Shown piece after piece: positions 1 through 8,329 of a DNA stretch of 64,000 bases (positions are counted from its first letter, which is position 1; each line of letters starts with the position of its first letter). Origin of the DNA: Campylobacteraceae bacterium (GTDB lineage Bacteria > Campylobacterota > Campylobacteria > Campylobacterales > Campylobacteraceae); assembly GCA_031284315.1 (NCBI GenBank), contig JAITAB010000026.1:1-64000 (forward strand). Reading direction: 5' to 3'. Below the pieces are notes generated by a model, which ran no database searches, was not told where the DNA came from, and was given only the letters and a program-made list of their open reading frames with translations. A program made the position numbers and the translations under genes.

Positions 1-651
1 GCTTATGAAGACGGCGATTTTGCAAAAGCCGTGAAGCTTTACAATAAAGAGTGCGGCGGCGGAAATTCAAAAGCATGTTTTTATCTTGGCACGATGTATG
101 ATTTTGGAGACGACATAGAGCAAAATTATGCGGAGGCGGCAAAACTATATAAAAAAGCATGCGATAAAGATTACGCGGACGCATGCTACAATCTTGCCAT
201 ACTGTATGAAGACGGAAACGGCGTGAAGCAAGATTATGCGCAGGCAGTGAAACTTTATACAAAATTATGCAATAAAGATTACGTGGACGCATGCTACAAC
301 CTTGCCTTACTTTATGAAGACGGCAAAGGCGTGAAGCAAGATTATGCGCAGGCTGTGAAACTTTATACAAAAATCTGCGAACAGGACGATGTGGACGCAT
401 GCTACAACCTTGCCTTGCTTTATGAAGACGGCAAAGGCGCGAAGCAAGATTACGCACAGGCGGCAAAGTTGTATCAAAACGGCTGCAACAATAATGACGC
501 TCTTTCATGCAATAATTTGGCTTTATTGTACGAAACAGGCAAAGGCGTACAGAAAAATCAAAAAACGGCTTTGCAGCTTTACAAAAAAGCATGCGATTTG
601 GAAGAAGAACTCGGCTGCAAAAACTACAATTCACTTAAATCGCCGCTATAA
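1..651 (+). CDS. Sel1-repeat (cysteine-rich) protein, 5' truncated by window edge
   Basis: The open frame is already running at base 1 (reads AYEDGDFAKAVKLY), so the GTG at 31 used by the ORF track is internal. Five to six roughly 36-residue Sel1-like repeats are visible, each with the pattern DACYNLALLYEDGKGVKQDY followed by AxAxKLY and a Cys. Paired cysteines in each repeat are typical of the Helicobacter cysteine-rich (Hcp) branch of Sel1 proteins, which are usually exported and disulfide-bonded. The C-terminus ends in KKACD..LGCKNYNSLKS, like its paralogues at 13.3, 20.2 and 21.1 kb. The signal peptide would lie upstream of the window. Molecular function unknown; a protein-binding scaffold is the family expectation. 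Confidence 0.85.
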   Translation, partial: AYEDGDFAKAVKLYNKECGGGNSKACFYLGTMYDFGDDIEQNYAEAAKLYKKACDKDYADACYNLAILYEDGNGVKQDYAQAVKLYTKLCNKDYVDACYNLALLYEDGKGVKQDYAQAVKLYTKICEQDDVDACYNLALLYEDGKGAKQDYAQAAKLYQNGCNNNDALSCNNLALLYETGKGVQKNQKTALQLYKKACDLEEELGCKNYNSLKSPL

Positions 652-653
652 TA

Positions 654-693
654 AATAAAGGCATTTTCGCAATACGCGCAAGATGCCTTTATT
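654..693 (+). terminator. Hairpin terminator after the Sel1 gene
   Basis: An 11-bp perfect inverted repeat (AATAAAGGCAT / ATGCCTTTATT) with an 18-nt loop starts just after the stop codon. The downstream side is only modestly T-rich, so termination may be weak or bidirectional. Confidence 0.55.
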
Positions 694-813
694 GTCTCCT
701 CAACTTTAAGCCTTATGAGAAAAAAAGTAACCATATCTGCAAATATAATACCGCAGCTTTTTCTAATGGTTTGGAGCGTTAAATTAGCGGTTTTTTATAA
801 CGCGCCGCATAAG

Positions 814-855
814 AAGTTTAAGTGGTTTTTGTTTGGTAGCTGGGGGGAGACTTGA
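814..855. repeat. Left attachment site (attL-like copy of tRNA 3' end)
   Basis: A 42-bp copy of 6103-6144 with one mismatch (G825 versus A6114). It holds the last 22 bases of the tRNA sequence, but the rest of the tRNA does not follow (after ACTTGA it reads TTGAATAT), so it is a duplicated end and not a gene. Confidence 0.88.
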
Positions 856-942
856 TTGAATATCCTTGCTTGCTAAGTAAGAAAAAGCCCTTAAACACGG
901 TGTTTGTTAGGCGCTTTAAGGTTTGAGAAAATGGGTAAAAGG

Positions 943-958
943 TAACCTATGAGTAACC
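943..958. repeat. Candidate integrase arm-type site, left end
   Basis: TAACCTATGAGTAACC recurs in the same orientation with one mismatch at 5987-6002, just outside the integrase start at the other end of the element. Paired short repeats near both ends of an element fit Int/Xis arm sites. Binding is inferred. Confidence 0.45.
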
Positions 959-1083
959 TTACCTTGAAAATCGTATCTTAAAGCTATGTTTTTAGAGTGG
1001 GTTTTTCTGAATAGCGCGCGTTAATTTTAACGGGTGGTTTTATCAGTAAGCGCATTCTAACATATTTTTTTAAAAGGATTTGT

Positions 1084-1284
1084 ATGGAAAAGGTGGCTAT
1101 CCCTGACGAGGTTAGAATGGAGATTGTCAAAGAGTTTCAAATCTGCCAAGCTATTTTAAATTTAAAAATGGAGTTGGCAGACGCTGAGGGCGGAGGATTA
1201 GATGTAGTTTCTGAATTGCTATCGGATAAAATAGACTATGTTTATCGTTTGCTGTTTAAAGGTGAGTTGCCTAAAACGGCTTAA
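1084..1284 (+). CDS. Small hypothetical protein of the integrative element
   Basis: A 66-residue acidic protein with no family I recognise. An AAGGA Shine-Dalgarno sequence lies 6 bases before the ATG and a strong terminator follows directly, so it is probably a real monocistronic gene. Predicted mostly helical, with no membrane segment or cysteine-rich motif. It is the first gene inside the left end of the island and is transcribed opposite to the integrase module. A role in element maintenance is possible but not shown. Confidence 0.6.
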   Translation: MEKVAIPDEVRMEIVKEFQICQAILNLKMELADAEGGGLDVVSELLSDKIDYVYRLLFKGELPKTA

Positions 1285-1291
1285 ACCTGCG

Positions 1292-1321
1292 GGGTATCAT
1301 TTTTATGATACCCTTTTTTTT
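1292..1321 (+). terminator. Rho-independent terminator
   Basis: Perfect 9-bp stem GGGTATCAT / ATGATACCC with a 4-nt loop, followed by eight T residues. Placed 7 bases after the stop of the 66-residue ORF. Confidence 0.92.
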
Positions 1322-1461
1322 AGTTTGTAAAAACTCCACTTAACTTTTTTTTAAGGCAAAATGGCTTGTAGATTAACTTAGTATCTGCAAATTTTTCATA
1401 CTCTAAAAACATCTCCTCAATTTTGGATACATCTTTTTTTACTCAATCCGTTTTAAGCGTG

Positions 1462-1480
1462 TGTACGCTATGATGTACGC
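1462..1480 (+). promoter_or_regulatory. Probable autoregulatory operator of the toxin-antitoxin genes
   Basis: TGTACGC occurs twice, 12 bp apart, flanking TATGAT, which can serve as a -10 box, about 25 bp before the antitoxin start. YefM-type antitoxins are known to bind TGTAC-containing operators over their own promoter. The match is suggestive only. Confidence 0.5.
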
Positions 1481-1502
1481 AAATTTTAAAGAGGTATGAA
1501 AC

Positions 1503-1745
1503 ATGGTAAGCGTAAATATTACAAATTTCAGAAAATCTATTTTTAGCATACTTGAACAGACTATCAAACATAATGAACATGTAAGCGTTAATACCAAAGC
1601 GGGCAATGCCGTTATTATGAGCGAGGACGATTACAACGGGTTAATGGAGACTTTGCATTTGTCGTCTATGATAAAAGAAACGATTACAGAAGGGCTAAAA
1701 ACTCCATTATCCGAATGCGTATCAGAGGATAAGGTTATTTGGTGA
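1503..1745 (+). CDS. yefM: Antitoxin, YefM/Phd family
   Basis: An 80-residue protein with the YefM/Phd layout: an N-terminal DNA-binding part (VSVNITNFRKSIF), the conserved AVIMSEDDYNGLMETL stretch, and an acidic, flexible C-terminal tail that would wrap the toxin. A GAGG ribosome-binding site lies 9 bases upstream. It overlaps the toxin gene by 4 bases (GTGA), which points to translational coupling. The protein should neutralise the downstream ribonuclease and repress the operon. In an integrative element such a pair favours retention of the element. Confidence 0.9.
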   Translation: MVSVNITNFRKSIFSILEQTIKHNEHVSVNTKAGNAVIMSEDDYNGLMETLHLSSMIKETITEGLKTPLSECVSEDKVIW

Positions 1746-2002
1746 AAATAGTTTACACAAAAAGAGCTTTAAAGGATATTCCAAAATTAAAATCGGCGGG
1801 ACTTGACAATAAAGCAAAAACTCTCATAGAGCTAATAAAGCAAAATCCTTTTAAAACTCCTCCGCGCTTTGAAAAACTGCAAGGGGATTTAAGCGGAGCT
1901 TACTCACGCAGGATAAACATACAACACAGACTTATCTATGAAGTGATAGAAACCGAACACACAATAAAAATAATCAGTCTATGGACACATTATGAGGGAT
2001 AG
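1742..2002 (+). CDS. yoeB: YoeB/Txe-type mRNA interferase toxin
   Basis: An 86-residue RelE-superfamily toxin. The signature GAYSRRINIQHRLIYEV and the C-terminal SLWTHYE match the Txe/YoeB branch, whose members cut mRNA at the ribosome; Arg and His residues of RRIN and QHR and the terminal H-Y are candidate catalytic residues. The ORF track starts at TTG 1739, but GTG 1742, overlapping the antitoxin stop as GTGA, is the better start. The ORF is full length with no visible damage. Confidence 0.9.
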   Translation: MKIVYTKRALKDIPKLKSAGLDNKAKTLIELIKQNPFKTPPRFEKLQGDLSGAYSRRINIQHRLIYEVIETEHTIKIISLWTHYEG

Positions 2003-2334
2003 AGGTTAAAATCGCTTAGCGTTTGATTTAGAGGGCAAAGATGACGATTTTAAATCCTATCGTGAGTAAAAAGAGAAAATCCATTGAAACCGTTATTAAA
2101 TAAGTTGCATAATAGCGCGAGGCTATGGGGTAAAATGAAATTTAACGCGCGGGGATAATACTTGTTACATAACTGCATACTGTTTTTAGAAGCTTAGTTT
2201 ATTCTTAAATCATTATGTAGAGAGAGAGGGTTATTTTGTAAGTGAACACACGCACGCGTGTTAAGATAAATAGAGACTGCAAACGAGGGATAGTTAATTT
2301 TTAAGGATTAATTAAGTGCCGTAATGCTAAAATA
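2003..2334. other. 332-bp stretch without a gene (possible replication-origin region)
   Basis: No credible ORF. It holds GC-rich patches in AT-rich DNA, an imperfect palindrome around ACACACGCACGCGTGTT (about 2244-2260), and AT-rich inverted TTAAT motifs near 2290-2315, next to the Rep-like gene. That is a plausible place for an element origin, but no defined iterons are visible. Confidence 0.3.
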
Positions 2335-3085
2335 TCAATTAGTAATTAAGTCTATTATGTGCTTAAACTCTAAAAGAGGCAATGAGAGAAGCTCGGGGTT
2401 AGCCGTAGGTATGGTTATCGTAGCTTCTATCCTCCATAAAGGGTATGATAAGCGGTTCTTTGATTGTTTATTGTAGATAGTTACCTTATCAAGCGTGGGA
2501 TAGCCCGTTTGGTTTATGTAGTAAGTATCTGTGTCCTTGTATCTTGTTAAACCTTCAAGGTTTGGTTCTGATGAGGTATCAAAACAGATGTCAAGGCTTG
2601 TAATGGGTAAGAATGAGGTTACTTTTCTTATCAAGTCAAGGTTCGGTTCTTTGTCAGGCTGAGATATGCCAAAGATTACAAGCATAGCGTTACGGTATTT
2701 TGGCGGGTTAGAGTAATTGTAGAAATAAATGTTTTCATTCTCTAATCTGTAAACGCTCGTAAGTTCTTTTTTGGTTAGTCTCTTAGTAAGCTTATTACAA
2801 AGAGAATGTTCTTTGGTAAGTTTAATCCACTCCCCTAATGATTTAACCTTACTCTGCTTGTATTGCTTGCTGTATTCAAACCTCATCGTATCAATGGATA
2901 GTTTTATTTGTTGTTCGAGATTAAAGCGTTCGAGGTCGTCTGCTATGGCTAAGTTTGTCTTGCTGAACGGTCTTGCATTAGGCGCGCGCGAGGGAATGCT
3001 TCATAGCCCATACACGCTCAAAGCCCTTGCTATCGTGGCTATTGCCGATTTGAGCCTTTTGAGTGATGAACTTACTTGACTGCAA
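2335..3085 (-). pseudogene. Rep-like replication initiator, frameshifted
   Basis: The track shows only a 183-residue ORF starting at 2886. Reading upstream on the minus strand, the same frame stays open to a stop at 3001-3003 without any start codon, and includes NARPFSKTNLAIADD..IDTMRFEYSK. Just beyond, another frame carries SSKFITQKAQIGNSHDSKGF..MKHSLARA, opening at a TTG at 3085. The two frames meet at a GCGCGCGC run (about 2981-2990), so a one- or two-base slip has split a gene of about 250 residues. The core (SLDICFDTSSEP, VTIYNKQSKNRL, PLWRIEATI) resembles phage/plasmid replication initiation factors. The Rep call is moderate; the frameshift reading is firmer. Confidence 0.6.
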
Positions 3086-3277
3086 AAAGCTTTAAATAAC
3101 AAGGGGTATTTTTTTAAGGTAAAAGTATTAACTTTTAAGTATTGTTTAAGCATAGAACAACCTGCTTTTATGATTTTATGATATGGTTTTTCGCTTGTCC
3201 AAAGAAAATTTTAAGCTTAGTAATACTTATTTGATTTTTTATGTTATTTATGGTAAAATTCATTCTTCATCTCCATA

Positions 3278-3300
3278 AGAGAGGCAACTAATGCCTCTCT
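3278..3300 (+). terminator. Hairpin between Rep-like gene and the regulatory ORFs
   Basis: 8-bp perfect stem AGAGAGGC / GCCTCTCT with a 7-nt loop, followed on the plus strand by ATTTTAATTT. It lies just past the stop of the minus-strand operon at 3319, so it may end that operon even though the minus-strand side lacks a T-tract. Confidence 0.5.
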
Positions 3301-3318
3301 ATTTTAATTTAATACTTT

Positions 3319-3600
3319 TTACGGTATCATAATATGAGTGTTTTTATCACTCTCATCACGGGATACAGAGCAACCACCCCAATAACCGCTCCGTATCCCG
3401 TTTAGATACCTCTTAGCTTTATTGTAGTCAATAATCCTCCACCATTTAAAGGTATGGGTTTCATTCCATTCACCCTTACAAATGCCCTCGCGCTTTAATT
3501 CATTAAAGTACGCATTAGCATTTGAGATATTAAACTGCGCGGCAGTAACCTGTCCGCGTTCGCTCATTGCCATAAGTAGGGTTTGTTTATGATTACTCAT
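3319..3600 (-). CDS. Small hypothetical, possibly winged-helix DNA-binding protein
   Basis: A 93-residue protein. The first half (QTLLMAMSERGQVTAAQFNISNANAYFNELKREGI) reads like a helix-turn-helix of the kind used to test for a change in repeat number or cell state, followed by a Trp-rich segment (TFKWWRI, SGYWGG). No named family recognised. It overlaps the preceding ORF by 8 bases and is the last gene of a minus-strand operon behind the AlpA-like gene, so a role in element gene control is likely. Confidence 0.6.
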   Translation of the reverse strand: MSNHKQTLLMAMSERGQVTAAQFNISNANAYFNELKREGICKGEWNETHTFKWWRIIDYNKAKRYLNGIRSGYWGGCSVSRDESDKNTHIMIP

Positions 3601-3877
3601 AAGTTCCTCCTCTTAAAAGTTTGATAACCGATTTTGCTTTGGCTTCATCGTTAATCGCCCAAACGGGGATAGCTTTGCCATTAGCAATGGTAATCGTTAG
3701 AGATACAATCCCGAGCCGTTGTAATGTCTGAAAATCATCAGTTAGATGAGGTTCATCATACAAGCCATCTAAGGTATCGTATGGAATGGGTTTACCGCTT
3801 AAAACGATGTGATGAAGAGCGTCTAAGACTTTCTCTCCTCTGTAATCCTTTGGAGTTTTAACCATTGGACACCTCAC
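3593..3877 (-). CDS. Small hypothetical protein of the element regulatory operon
   Basis: A 94-residue protein resembling a winged-helix fold (FQTLQRLGIVSLTITIANGKAIPVWAI reads as recognition helix plus wing). Two starts are possible: GTG at 3877, overlapping the AlpA stop as GTGA, or ATG at 3865, which has GAGG about 7 bases upstream. The coupling makes both plausible. Function unrecognised; the position between the AlpA-like gene and another small DNA-binding-like ORF suggests regulation of excision or replication. Confidence 0.6.
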   Translation of the reverse strand: MRCPMVKTPKDYRGEKVLDALHHIVLSGKPIPYDTLDGLYDEPHLTDDFQTLQRLGIVSLTITIANGKAIPVWAINDEAKAKSVIKLLRGGTYE

Positions 3878-4065
3878 GCTGTTTTTTGTGAACGGCTATC
3901 AAGCCATTCATCTAAATCTTTAAGTCTGTAAAAGACTTTACTATTTCTCTCGCTAAGTTTAATAAACTTAGCGCCTAAGCCCGCTCTTTTTAAGCGGTAC
4001 AGTGTGGAAACTGACAAGCCGAGATATTCTGCGGTGTCTTTTAGCGTTAAAATGTTTTTTTCCAT
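3874..4065 (-). CDS. AlpA/excisionase-family helix-turn-helix protein
   Basis: A 63-residue protein with the MerR-like fold of AlpA and phage excisionases: LTLKDTAEYLGLSVSTLYRL is the helix-turn-helix, followed by a wing and the VFYRLKDLDEWL closing helix typical of the family. Such proteins bind near att sites to direct excision or switch on integrase expression. First gene of a three-gene minus-strand operon; about 185 bp of AT-rich DNA upstream, up to 4250, would hold its promoter. Confidence 0.85.
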   Translation of the reverse strand: MEKNILTLKDTAEYLGLSVSTLYRLKRAGLGAKFIKLSERNSKVFYRLKDLDEWLDSRSQKTA

Positions 4066-4250
4066 TTTAAACCTTTGTGTAAATTTTAAACATTTGAATG
4101 TTTATTAATTGAAATTATGGCAAATAGTGGCAGAAATGATAACCTTAAAATCTTAGGGTATCATAGCCCGCTAAAAATGGGCGTTCTCTCTAATATGTAG
4201 TGATTTTTAAAAAAAATATGTGATTGTTGGCAAGAAAAAACAGAAAAATA

Positions 4251-4880
4251 TTATTTTTTTGATAATACCCATTGTATGAGAAGTTCATTCATTTCACGCG
4301 CTTTTTCTAATGCTCGCTTAGAAGGCGCTCTGGGTTTGGCAAAACTACCTCTGTAGAGGTTGGATGTCTGTTTGTAAAGTTCAAACAGTTCAAGAGCTTT
4401 GACTTTTGGAATGATATTAAACCTTGTAATATGGTCTAAATACTTTGCAAAAATATGCTCTGGGGATAATGGCAAGTGTGGCAAGGGAATTCGCTGTTTG
4501 GTTTTTTGACTGATTTTTTTTGCCTCTCTGATAAGCTGTTTTTGTTTGGCCGCAAGGTTTTTAGTTTCAGTAGTATTTAGCGCGGCTAAAAGATTATTAT
4601 CATTGGCAACCAAATCGGAATAAAGTTCCGTAAAACATACATAATAAAGATACTTTTTTTCAACTGCGGAATATTGAGAATAATCGTTTAGTTCTTTTAA
4701 TATTTCCAAATCTTCATTATCAATCATTCTGGTAATAATTTCGTTAATCCGCTTTATCGGTTCGGAAAGATATTTTTTAACTTTTTCATCATCAAAGCTT
4801 GGTATCTGCGCCGATAAGCTATTGTGTATGTTCTCGGTTGCTTTTTTAATCTCATCATCTTTATTTATTTTCATTTCCAT
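4251..4880 (-). CDS. Hypothetical protein co-transcribed with integrase
   Basis: A 209-residue, Lys/Glu-rich, largely helical cytoplasmic protein with no family I recognise and no membrane segment. It overlaps the integrase stop by 10 bases, so the two are translationally coupled. Ends with a basic helical region (PSKRALEKAREMNELLIQWVLSKK). Because it always travels with the integrase here, an accessory role in recombination or element maintenance is a reasonable guess, no more. Confidence 0.6.
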   Translation of the reverse strand: MEMKINKDDEIKKATENIHNSLSAQIPSFDDEKVKKYLSEPIKRINEIITRMIDNEDLEILKELNDYSQYSAVEKKYLYYVCFTELYSDLVANDNNLLAALNTTETKNLAAKQKQLIREAKKISQKTKQRIPLPHLPLSPEHIFAKYLDHITRFNIIPKVKALELFELYKQTSNLYRGSFAKPRAPSKRALEKAREMNELLIQWVLSKK

Positions 4881-5968
4881 AGCCCCCTTACCGCTTCTAA
4901 TCCATTATCGGGCGATAGTTTTGCATATCTCAAAGTGTCTTTAATATCTTTGTGGTCTAAGAGTTTCATAATCGTGAATATCGGCACTCCGTTAATCGCC
5001 AAAAGACTTGCGAATGTATGCCTTAGGGTATGGATAACCACTCTGTTTTTAGCGTCTTTTGTATTAAGTCCTTGATTAAATAGGCTGTTTAGTATCGGTT
5101 GGAGCTGTTTTTGAATGGTTTTAGGCGAGGTAGTAATAACTTTATCGTTTGGAGTTTGGAGTTCAGAATACCGCGCTTTGAGTAATGGCAAAAGGCTATC
5201 GGAGATAAAGCCTGCGTATGTGTTATTTGTTTTATGGTTTTTAAGCTGAATAGCGCGGGTGATGAGGTTAATATCTTTTTTGGTTATGCTTGCTATCGTT
5301 TCTAATCTCCCCCCCGTGTTTAAAGATAACTCCACGAATAATAAAAGCATAGGTTTGTCTTTGATAGTTTCTTTGAGTTGGACGGCCTCCCCATGCGCTA
5401 AATATCTAACACGCTCATTATCAATCTTTGGCTTATCTATTTTTTTACACGGGTTTTGCCCTTTAAAAAACTCTCTATCAATTGCAAAATTAAAAATGGT
5501 ATTTATTCTTTGTAAGTAGGTCGTAACGGTTTTGGGCGATTTGCTGTCGTTGGTGAGTTTGTTTTTGAATTTATTCACGGTATCAATGGTTATCTCATCT
5601 AAACGGCTGTTACCAAAAATATCTTTTATCGCTTCGTATGCGAGGGTTACCTTTTTGGAGTTGGTTTTACTCTGAACATACTTATCTATCATATCGCTAA
5701 ACAGTACGCCTGATTTATTTTTGTATTTAACTATCGGTGCGTCCTCGCCAAATCTTGCTTTATTGATGATGTCGTTTCTTTGTTGCGCGCAAAAGGGTTC
5801 ATTGACGCCCGCGCTCTCTTTACCGATAAATAGTTTGTGAGTTTTACCTTGTAACTTGTATGTGATAAAGTAGGATTTATCTTTTTTTGGTTTGCCGTCT
5901 GCTATGATATTGTAATAAACGCCTATGAATTTTTTGCTTTTTATGAGTTTTGTCCCTTTGGTTTCCAT
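4871..5968 (-). CDS. int: Tyrosine-type site-specific integrase
   Basis: A 365-residue phage-type integrase. The N-terminus has the arm-binding/DUF4102-like look (KFIGVYYNIIADGKPKKDKSY), the middle a core-binding SAM-like domain (about residues 90-180), and the C-terminus the catalytic domain. Visible catalytic residues: Arg in NTGGRLETI, the HTLRH box, His in LLDHKDI, and the nucleophile Tyr in TLRYAKLS. The gene starts about 150 bp from the intact tRNA end and should recombine the 42-bp att sequence. No truncation seen, so the element may still be mobile if the other parts are functional. Confidence 0.95.
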   Translation of the reverse strand: METKGTKLIKSKKFIGVYYNIIADGKPKKDKSYFITYKLQGKTHKLFIGKESAGVNEPFCAQQRNDIINKARFGEDAPIVKYKNKSGVLFSDMIDKYVQSKTNSKKVTLAYEAIKDIFGNSRLDEITIDTVNKFKNKLTNDSKSPKTVTTYLQRINTIFNFAIDREFFKGQNPCKKIDKPKIDNERVRYLAHGEAVQLKETIKDKPMLLLFVELSLNTGGRLETIASITKKDINLITRAIQLKNHKTNNTYAGFISDSLLPLLKARYSELQTPNDKVITTSPKTIQKQLQPILNSLFNQGLNTKDAKNRVVIHTLRHTFASLLAINGVPIFTIMKLLDHKDIKDTLRYAKLSPDNGLEAVRGLWK

Positions 5969-5986
5969 TTTTATCCCCTTTGAGAG

Positions 5987-6002
5987 TAACCTATTAGTAA
6001 CC
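5987..6002. repeat. Candidate integrase arm-type site, right end
   Basis: TAACCTATTAGTAACC, one mismatch from the copy at 943-958 and in the same orientation, located just upstream of the integrase start codon. It could also serve in integrase autoregulation. Confidence 0.45.
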
Positions 6003-6102
6003 GTATTTTATCAAAGATAACCTTAATTGACAAGATATGATTTTTATGCTATCATTACGAAATACGATTTCAAGAGGCTTTTAGAAGTTTTTGAAGTCGT
6101 TT

Positions 6103-6144
6103 AAGTTTAAGTGATTTTTGTTTGGTAGCTGGGGGGAGACTTGA
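6103..6144. repeat. Right attachment site (attR) overlapping the tRNA 3' end
   Basis: Second copy of the 42-bp repeat. The overlap with the tRNA (6123-6144) covers the acceptor stem 3' strand and part of the T arm, so integration keeps the tRNA whole on this side. Confidence 0.88.
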
Positions 6145-6199
6145 ACTCCCGACCTCCGGCTTATGAGACCAGCGCTCTAACCAGCTGAGCTACCCAGCC
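6123..6199 (-). tRNA. tRNA-Met (anticodon CAT)
   Basis: Reading the minus strand gives a 77-nt cloverleaf with encoded CCA: acceptor GGCTGGG pairing with CCCAGCT (a G-U at the first pair), D arm GCTC..GAGC, anticodon loop CTCATAA giving CAT, and T loop GTTCAAG. The GG start argues for elongator Met or possibly the lysidine-modified Ile2 tRNA rather than initiator; sequence alone does not fully separate these two. The gene is the insertion target of the adjacent integrative element. A TATAAT-like box lies just upstream on the minus strand (about 6211-6218). Confidence 0.93.
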
Positions 6200-6316
6200 A
6201 TAAAAAAGGGAGTAATTATATAGCGTAGTTACTTATAAATGCCTTTGAAATTTACAACTTCTTTTAAAGAGCGGTTCATGCGCGCTTTATCGGATTTTTC
6301 GCTCTTTAAATTTAAG

Positions 6317-8329
6317 CTATTTAAAAATTTTATCCAACGCCTTGTTTATCTTGTCGCTGTTTTTGTCAAGATATCTGTTTATCTCTTTTGCCGCTTTATC
6401 CTGCAAATATTTAGAACTGTCAACAGAAACCTTCGGCTTATCGGTCGTGCCTGTGATTTTGCCGTTGATATCAGTTTTTTCTATCTGTATTTTAAGCGGT
6501 ATATCCAAAACCGTGTCCGTTATTTTGCCCTCAGGAACATTCAAAGATACCTTTTTGCTTTTCGCATCAAATAAAAACTTTATCTTTCCATTGTCTATAT
6601 TTCCGTCAAGCAAAATATTTTCATACGCCTCTTTGCTCATGTCAAAATTTAAAAATGTTTTTACCAAGTCCCCAAGCTGTGTTTGAGTAATATGCCCGCT
6701 CGGACTTTCCGCCTTGAAATTGCCTTTGCTTGTATTGACATTATAATCGGCGTCAAGTTTTATTTTAGCGTCAAAAATCTGAGGATAACTCAACATTTTT
6801 AACAGCTCAAGCGTTGACAAATTTGCGCCGTTTATTTTAGCTGTGTTATTTACAAAGTCAAAGTTGATATTTCCGCCCGCGACATTACTCTTACCGCTTA
6901 CCTTAAGCATTTTATCCTTATAGTCCGCTTCACCTTCTACTGCGATGGAACCTTTCATTTTTTGTCCCGTTATACCGTCAAATTTGGAGAGGTCTTTTAT
7001 ATCTGCGGCATATATTGATTTGAGTTCCGTTTTCGCCGTATCAAAAACGCCGTCAAATTTTTCAAGATTGAGTAAGGTTGATAAAAATTTCATATCAAAT
7101 TTAATATTGTTTTTATTCATGACGATATTTGTTTTCGCGCTAAAATCAGTCTTTGGCAGCGTTATATTAAACTCTTTTTTCATGACGGCGGCATTCACAA
7201 GACCGTTCGTCAAATCTGCGTCAATAGCGCCGACTTGATTTGCCAAAGAGCTAAATTGCGCTTTTAGATTTAGATTTGCATTTGCATAAGACGGCATAAC
7301 AAGCGTATTTAAAATTTCCGATATTTTTGCATTTGCCAAACTCGCGTCCAATTTATCATCATCAAGTTTTGCCGCAAGTTTTCCGCCCGCGAAATTGTCG
7401 CTATTTATATTTGCCGCTATCTTGCCGTTGGCATATTTTACATTGCCATGCAGCGATACCGCTCCTTGAAGCGCCATGCCGGCAAGAGTTTCCAACTGTT
7501 TTAGGTTTGGAATGTCAAGCTTATATGCGCTTGAAATATTAAATGTATTAATATTGACTTTCAAGTCCGAAGCCTTTAAATTCGCCAAAGATGAAGCAAG
7601 TTCCACAACGCCGACCAAATCCTGACTATTTGAGAGTTTCAAATCAGCGGACATTTTATATGAAATATCGTCTTTTAGCGTCAGATTAAACTCTTTTTTC
7701 AGCGTATTTTTATATACTGCCCCATTATCTACATGTAAAAGCGCGTCTCCATCGAGCTCGTTTTTTTCGTTAGGATTGATATGTATTTTAGCCGAAAATA
7801 AACCGTCAGCGTATATCGGCTGCCCCAAAATAGCCAAAACTTTCGCCAATTTTAATTTGTTTGCGTCGATATTTATTGTTGCGGGCTTAAAATCTTTCAA
7901 AACGGCGTCAAAATTCAAAGCCGCGCCGAAAATATCGCCTGTGCCGTTGATATTTATATCTTTCAGACCGCCTGCCGCATTTCCGTTTAACGCCAAAGGT
8001 TCATTTATTTTGATACCGCCCATTTCGGGCAATTTATCGGCATTTACCGAGTAATTTATATCAAACGACTGTTTAAAAAGATTTATTCCGCCTGATGCTT
8101 TGGCTTTAACGCTCTCCAAAACAACCGCTTCCACATCAATGGAGCTAAATCTCAAATAAAACTTCTCAAGCCTTATATCTATGCCGCTCGCTTCTTTTGC
8201 CTTCTCCTCAATGATGGGTTTTAAAATGCCGTTTCCGAACTCCGTGAAAAGCAAAACATATACCAGCGCTACTATAAGCACAACCAAAATCAAAACGCCC
8301 AAAAGAAAAATTTTGATGAACTTTTTCAT
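6317..8329 (-). CDS. AsmA-like inner-membrane-anchored envelope protein
   Basis: A 670-residue protein with one N-terminal membrane helix (about residues 5-29, FLLGVLILVVLIVALVYVLL), followed by a long, repetitive region rich in short beta strands and Asn/Lys/Leu (many DxNxNTF- and GxINxD-type segments), ending in a Lys-rich tail. This layout fits the AsmA/TamB/YhdP superfamily, whose members bridge the periplasm and help move lipids or outer-membrane components. No close subfamily can be assigned by eye. It stands alone between the tRNA and the divergently transcribed groES operon, with no obvious partner. Confidence 0.65.
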   Translation of the reverse strand: MKKFIKIFLLGVLILVVLIVALVYVLLFTEFGNGILKPIIEEKAKEASGIDIRLEKFYLRFSSIDVEAVVLESVKAKASGGINLFKQSFDINYSVNADKLPEMGGIKINEPLALNGNAAGGLKDININGTGDIFGAALNFDAVLKDFKPATINIDANKLKLAKVLAILGQPIYADGLFSAKIHINPNEKNELDGDALLHVDNGAVYKNTLKKEFNLTLKDDISYKMSADLKLSNSQDLVGVVELASSLANLKASDLKVNINTFNISSAYKLDIPNLKQLETLAGMALQGAVSLHGNVKYANGKIAANINSDNFAGGKLAAKLDDDKLDASLANAKISEILNTLVMPSYANANLNLKAQFSSLANQVGAIDADLTNGLVNAAVMKKEFNITLPKTDFSAKTNIVMNKNNIKFDMKFLSTLLNLEKFDGVFDTAKTELKSIYAADIKDLSKFDGITGQKMKGSIAVEGEADYKDKMLKVSGKSNVAGGNINFDFVNNTAKINGANLSTLELLKMLSYPQIFDAKIKLDADYNVNTSKGNFKAESPSGHITQTQLGDLVKTFLNFDMSKEAYENILLDGNIDNGKIKFLFDAKSKKVSLNVPEGKITDTVLDIPLKIQIEKTDINGKITGTTDKPKVSVDSSKYLQDKAAKEINRYLDKNSDKINKALDKIFK

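Larger units (their letters stand above)
814..6144. mobile_element. Small integrative element in the 3' end of tRNA-Met
   Basis: The segment is bounded by a 42-bp direct repeat (814-855 and 6103-6144, one mismatch, last 30 bp identical). The right copy is the 3' end of an intact tRNA gene, the classic target of tyrosine integrases. Next to the intact tRNA lies an integrase gene pointing away from it. Inside are an AlpA-like regulator, small winged-helix-like ORFs, a toxin-antitoxin pair and a Rep-like gene. No capsid, relaxase or conjugation genes are present, so it resembles a minimal genomic island or phage satellite rather than a complete prophage or ICE. The Rep-like gene appears frameshifted. 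Confidence 0.85.

Noticed and set aside
831-855. Second tRNA gene at the left end of the element
   Set aside because: Only the last 22 bases of the tRNA are present; the rest does not follow.
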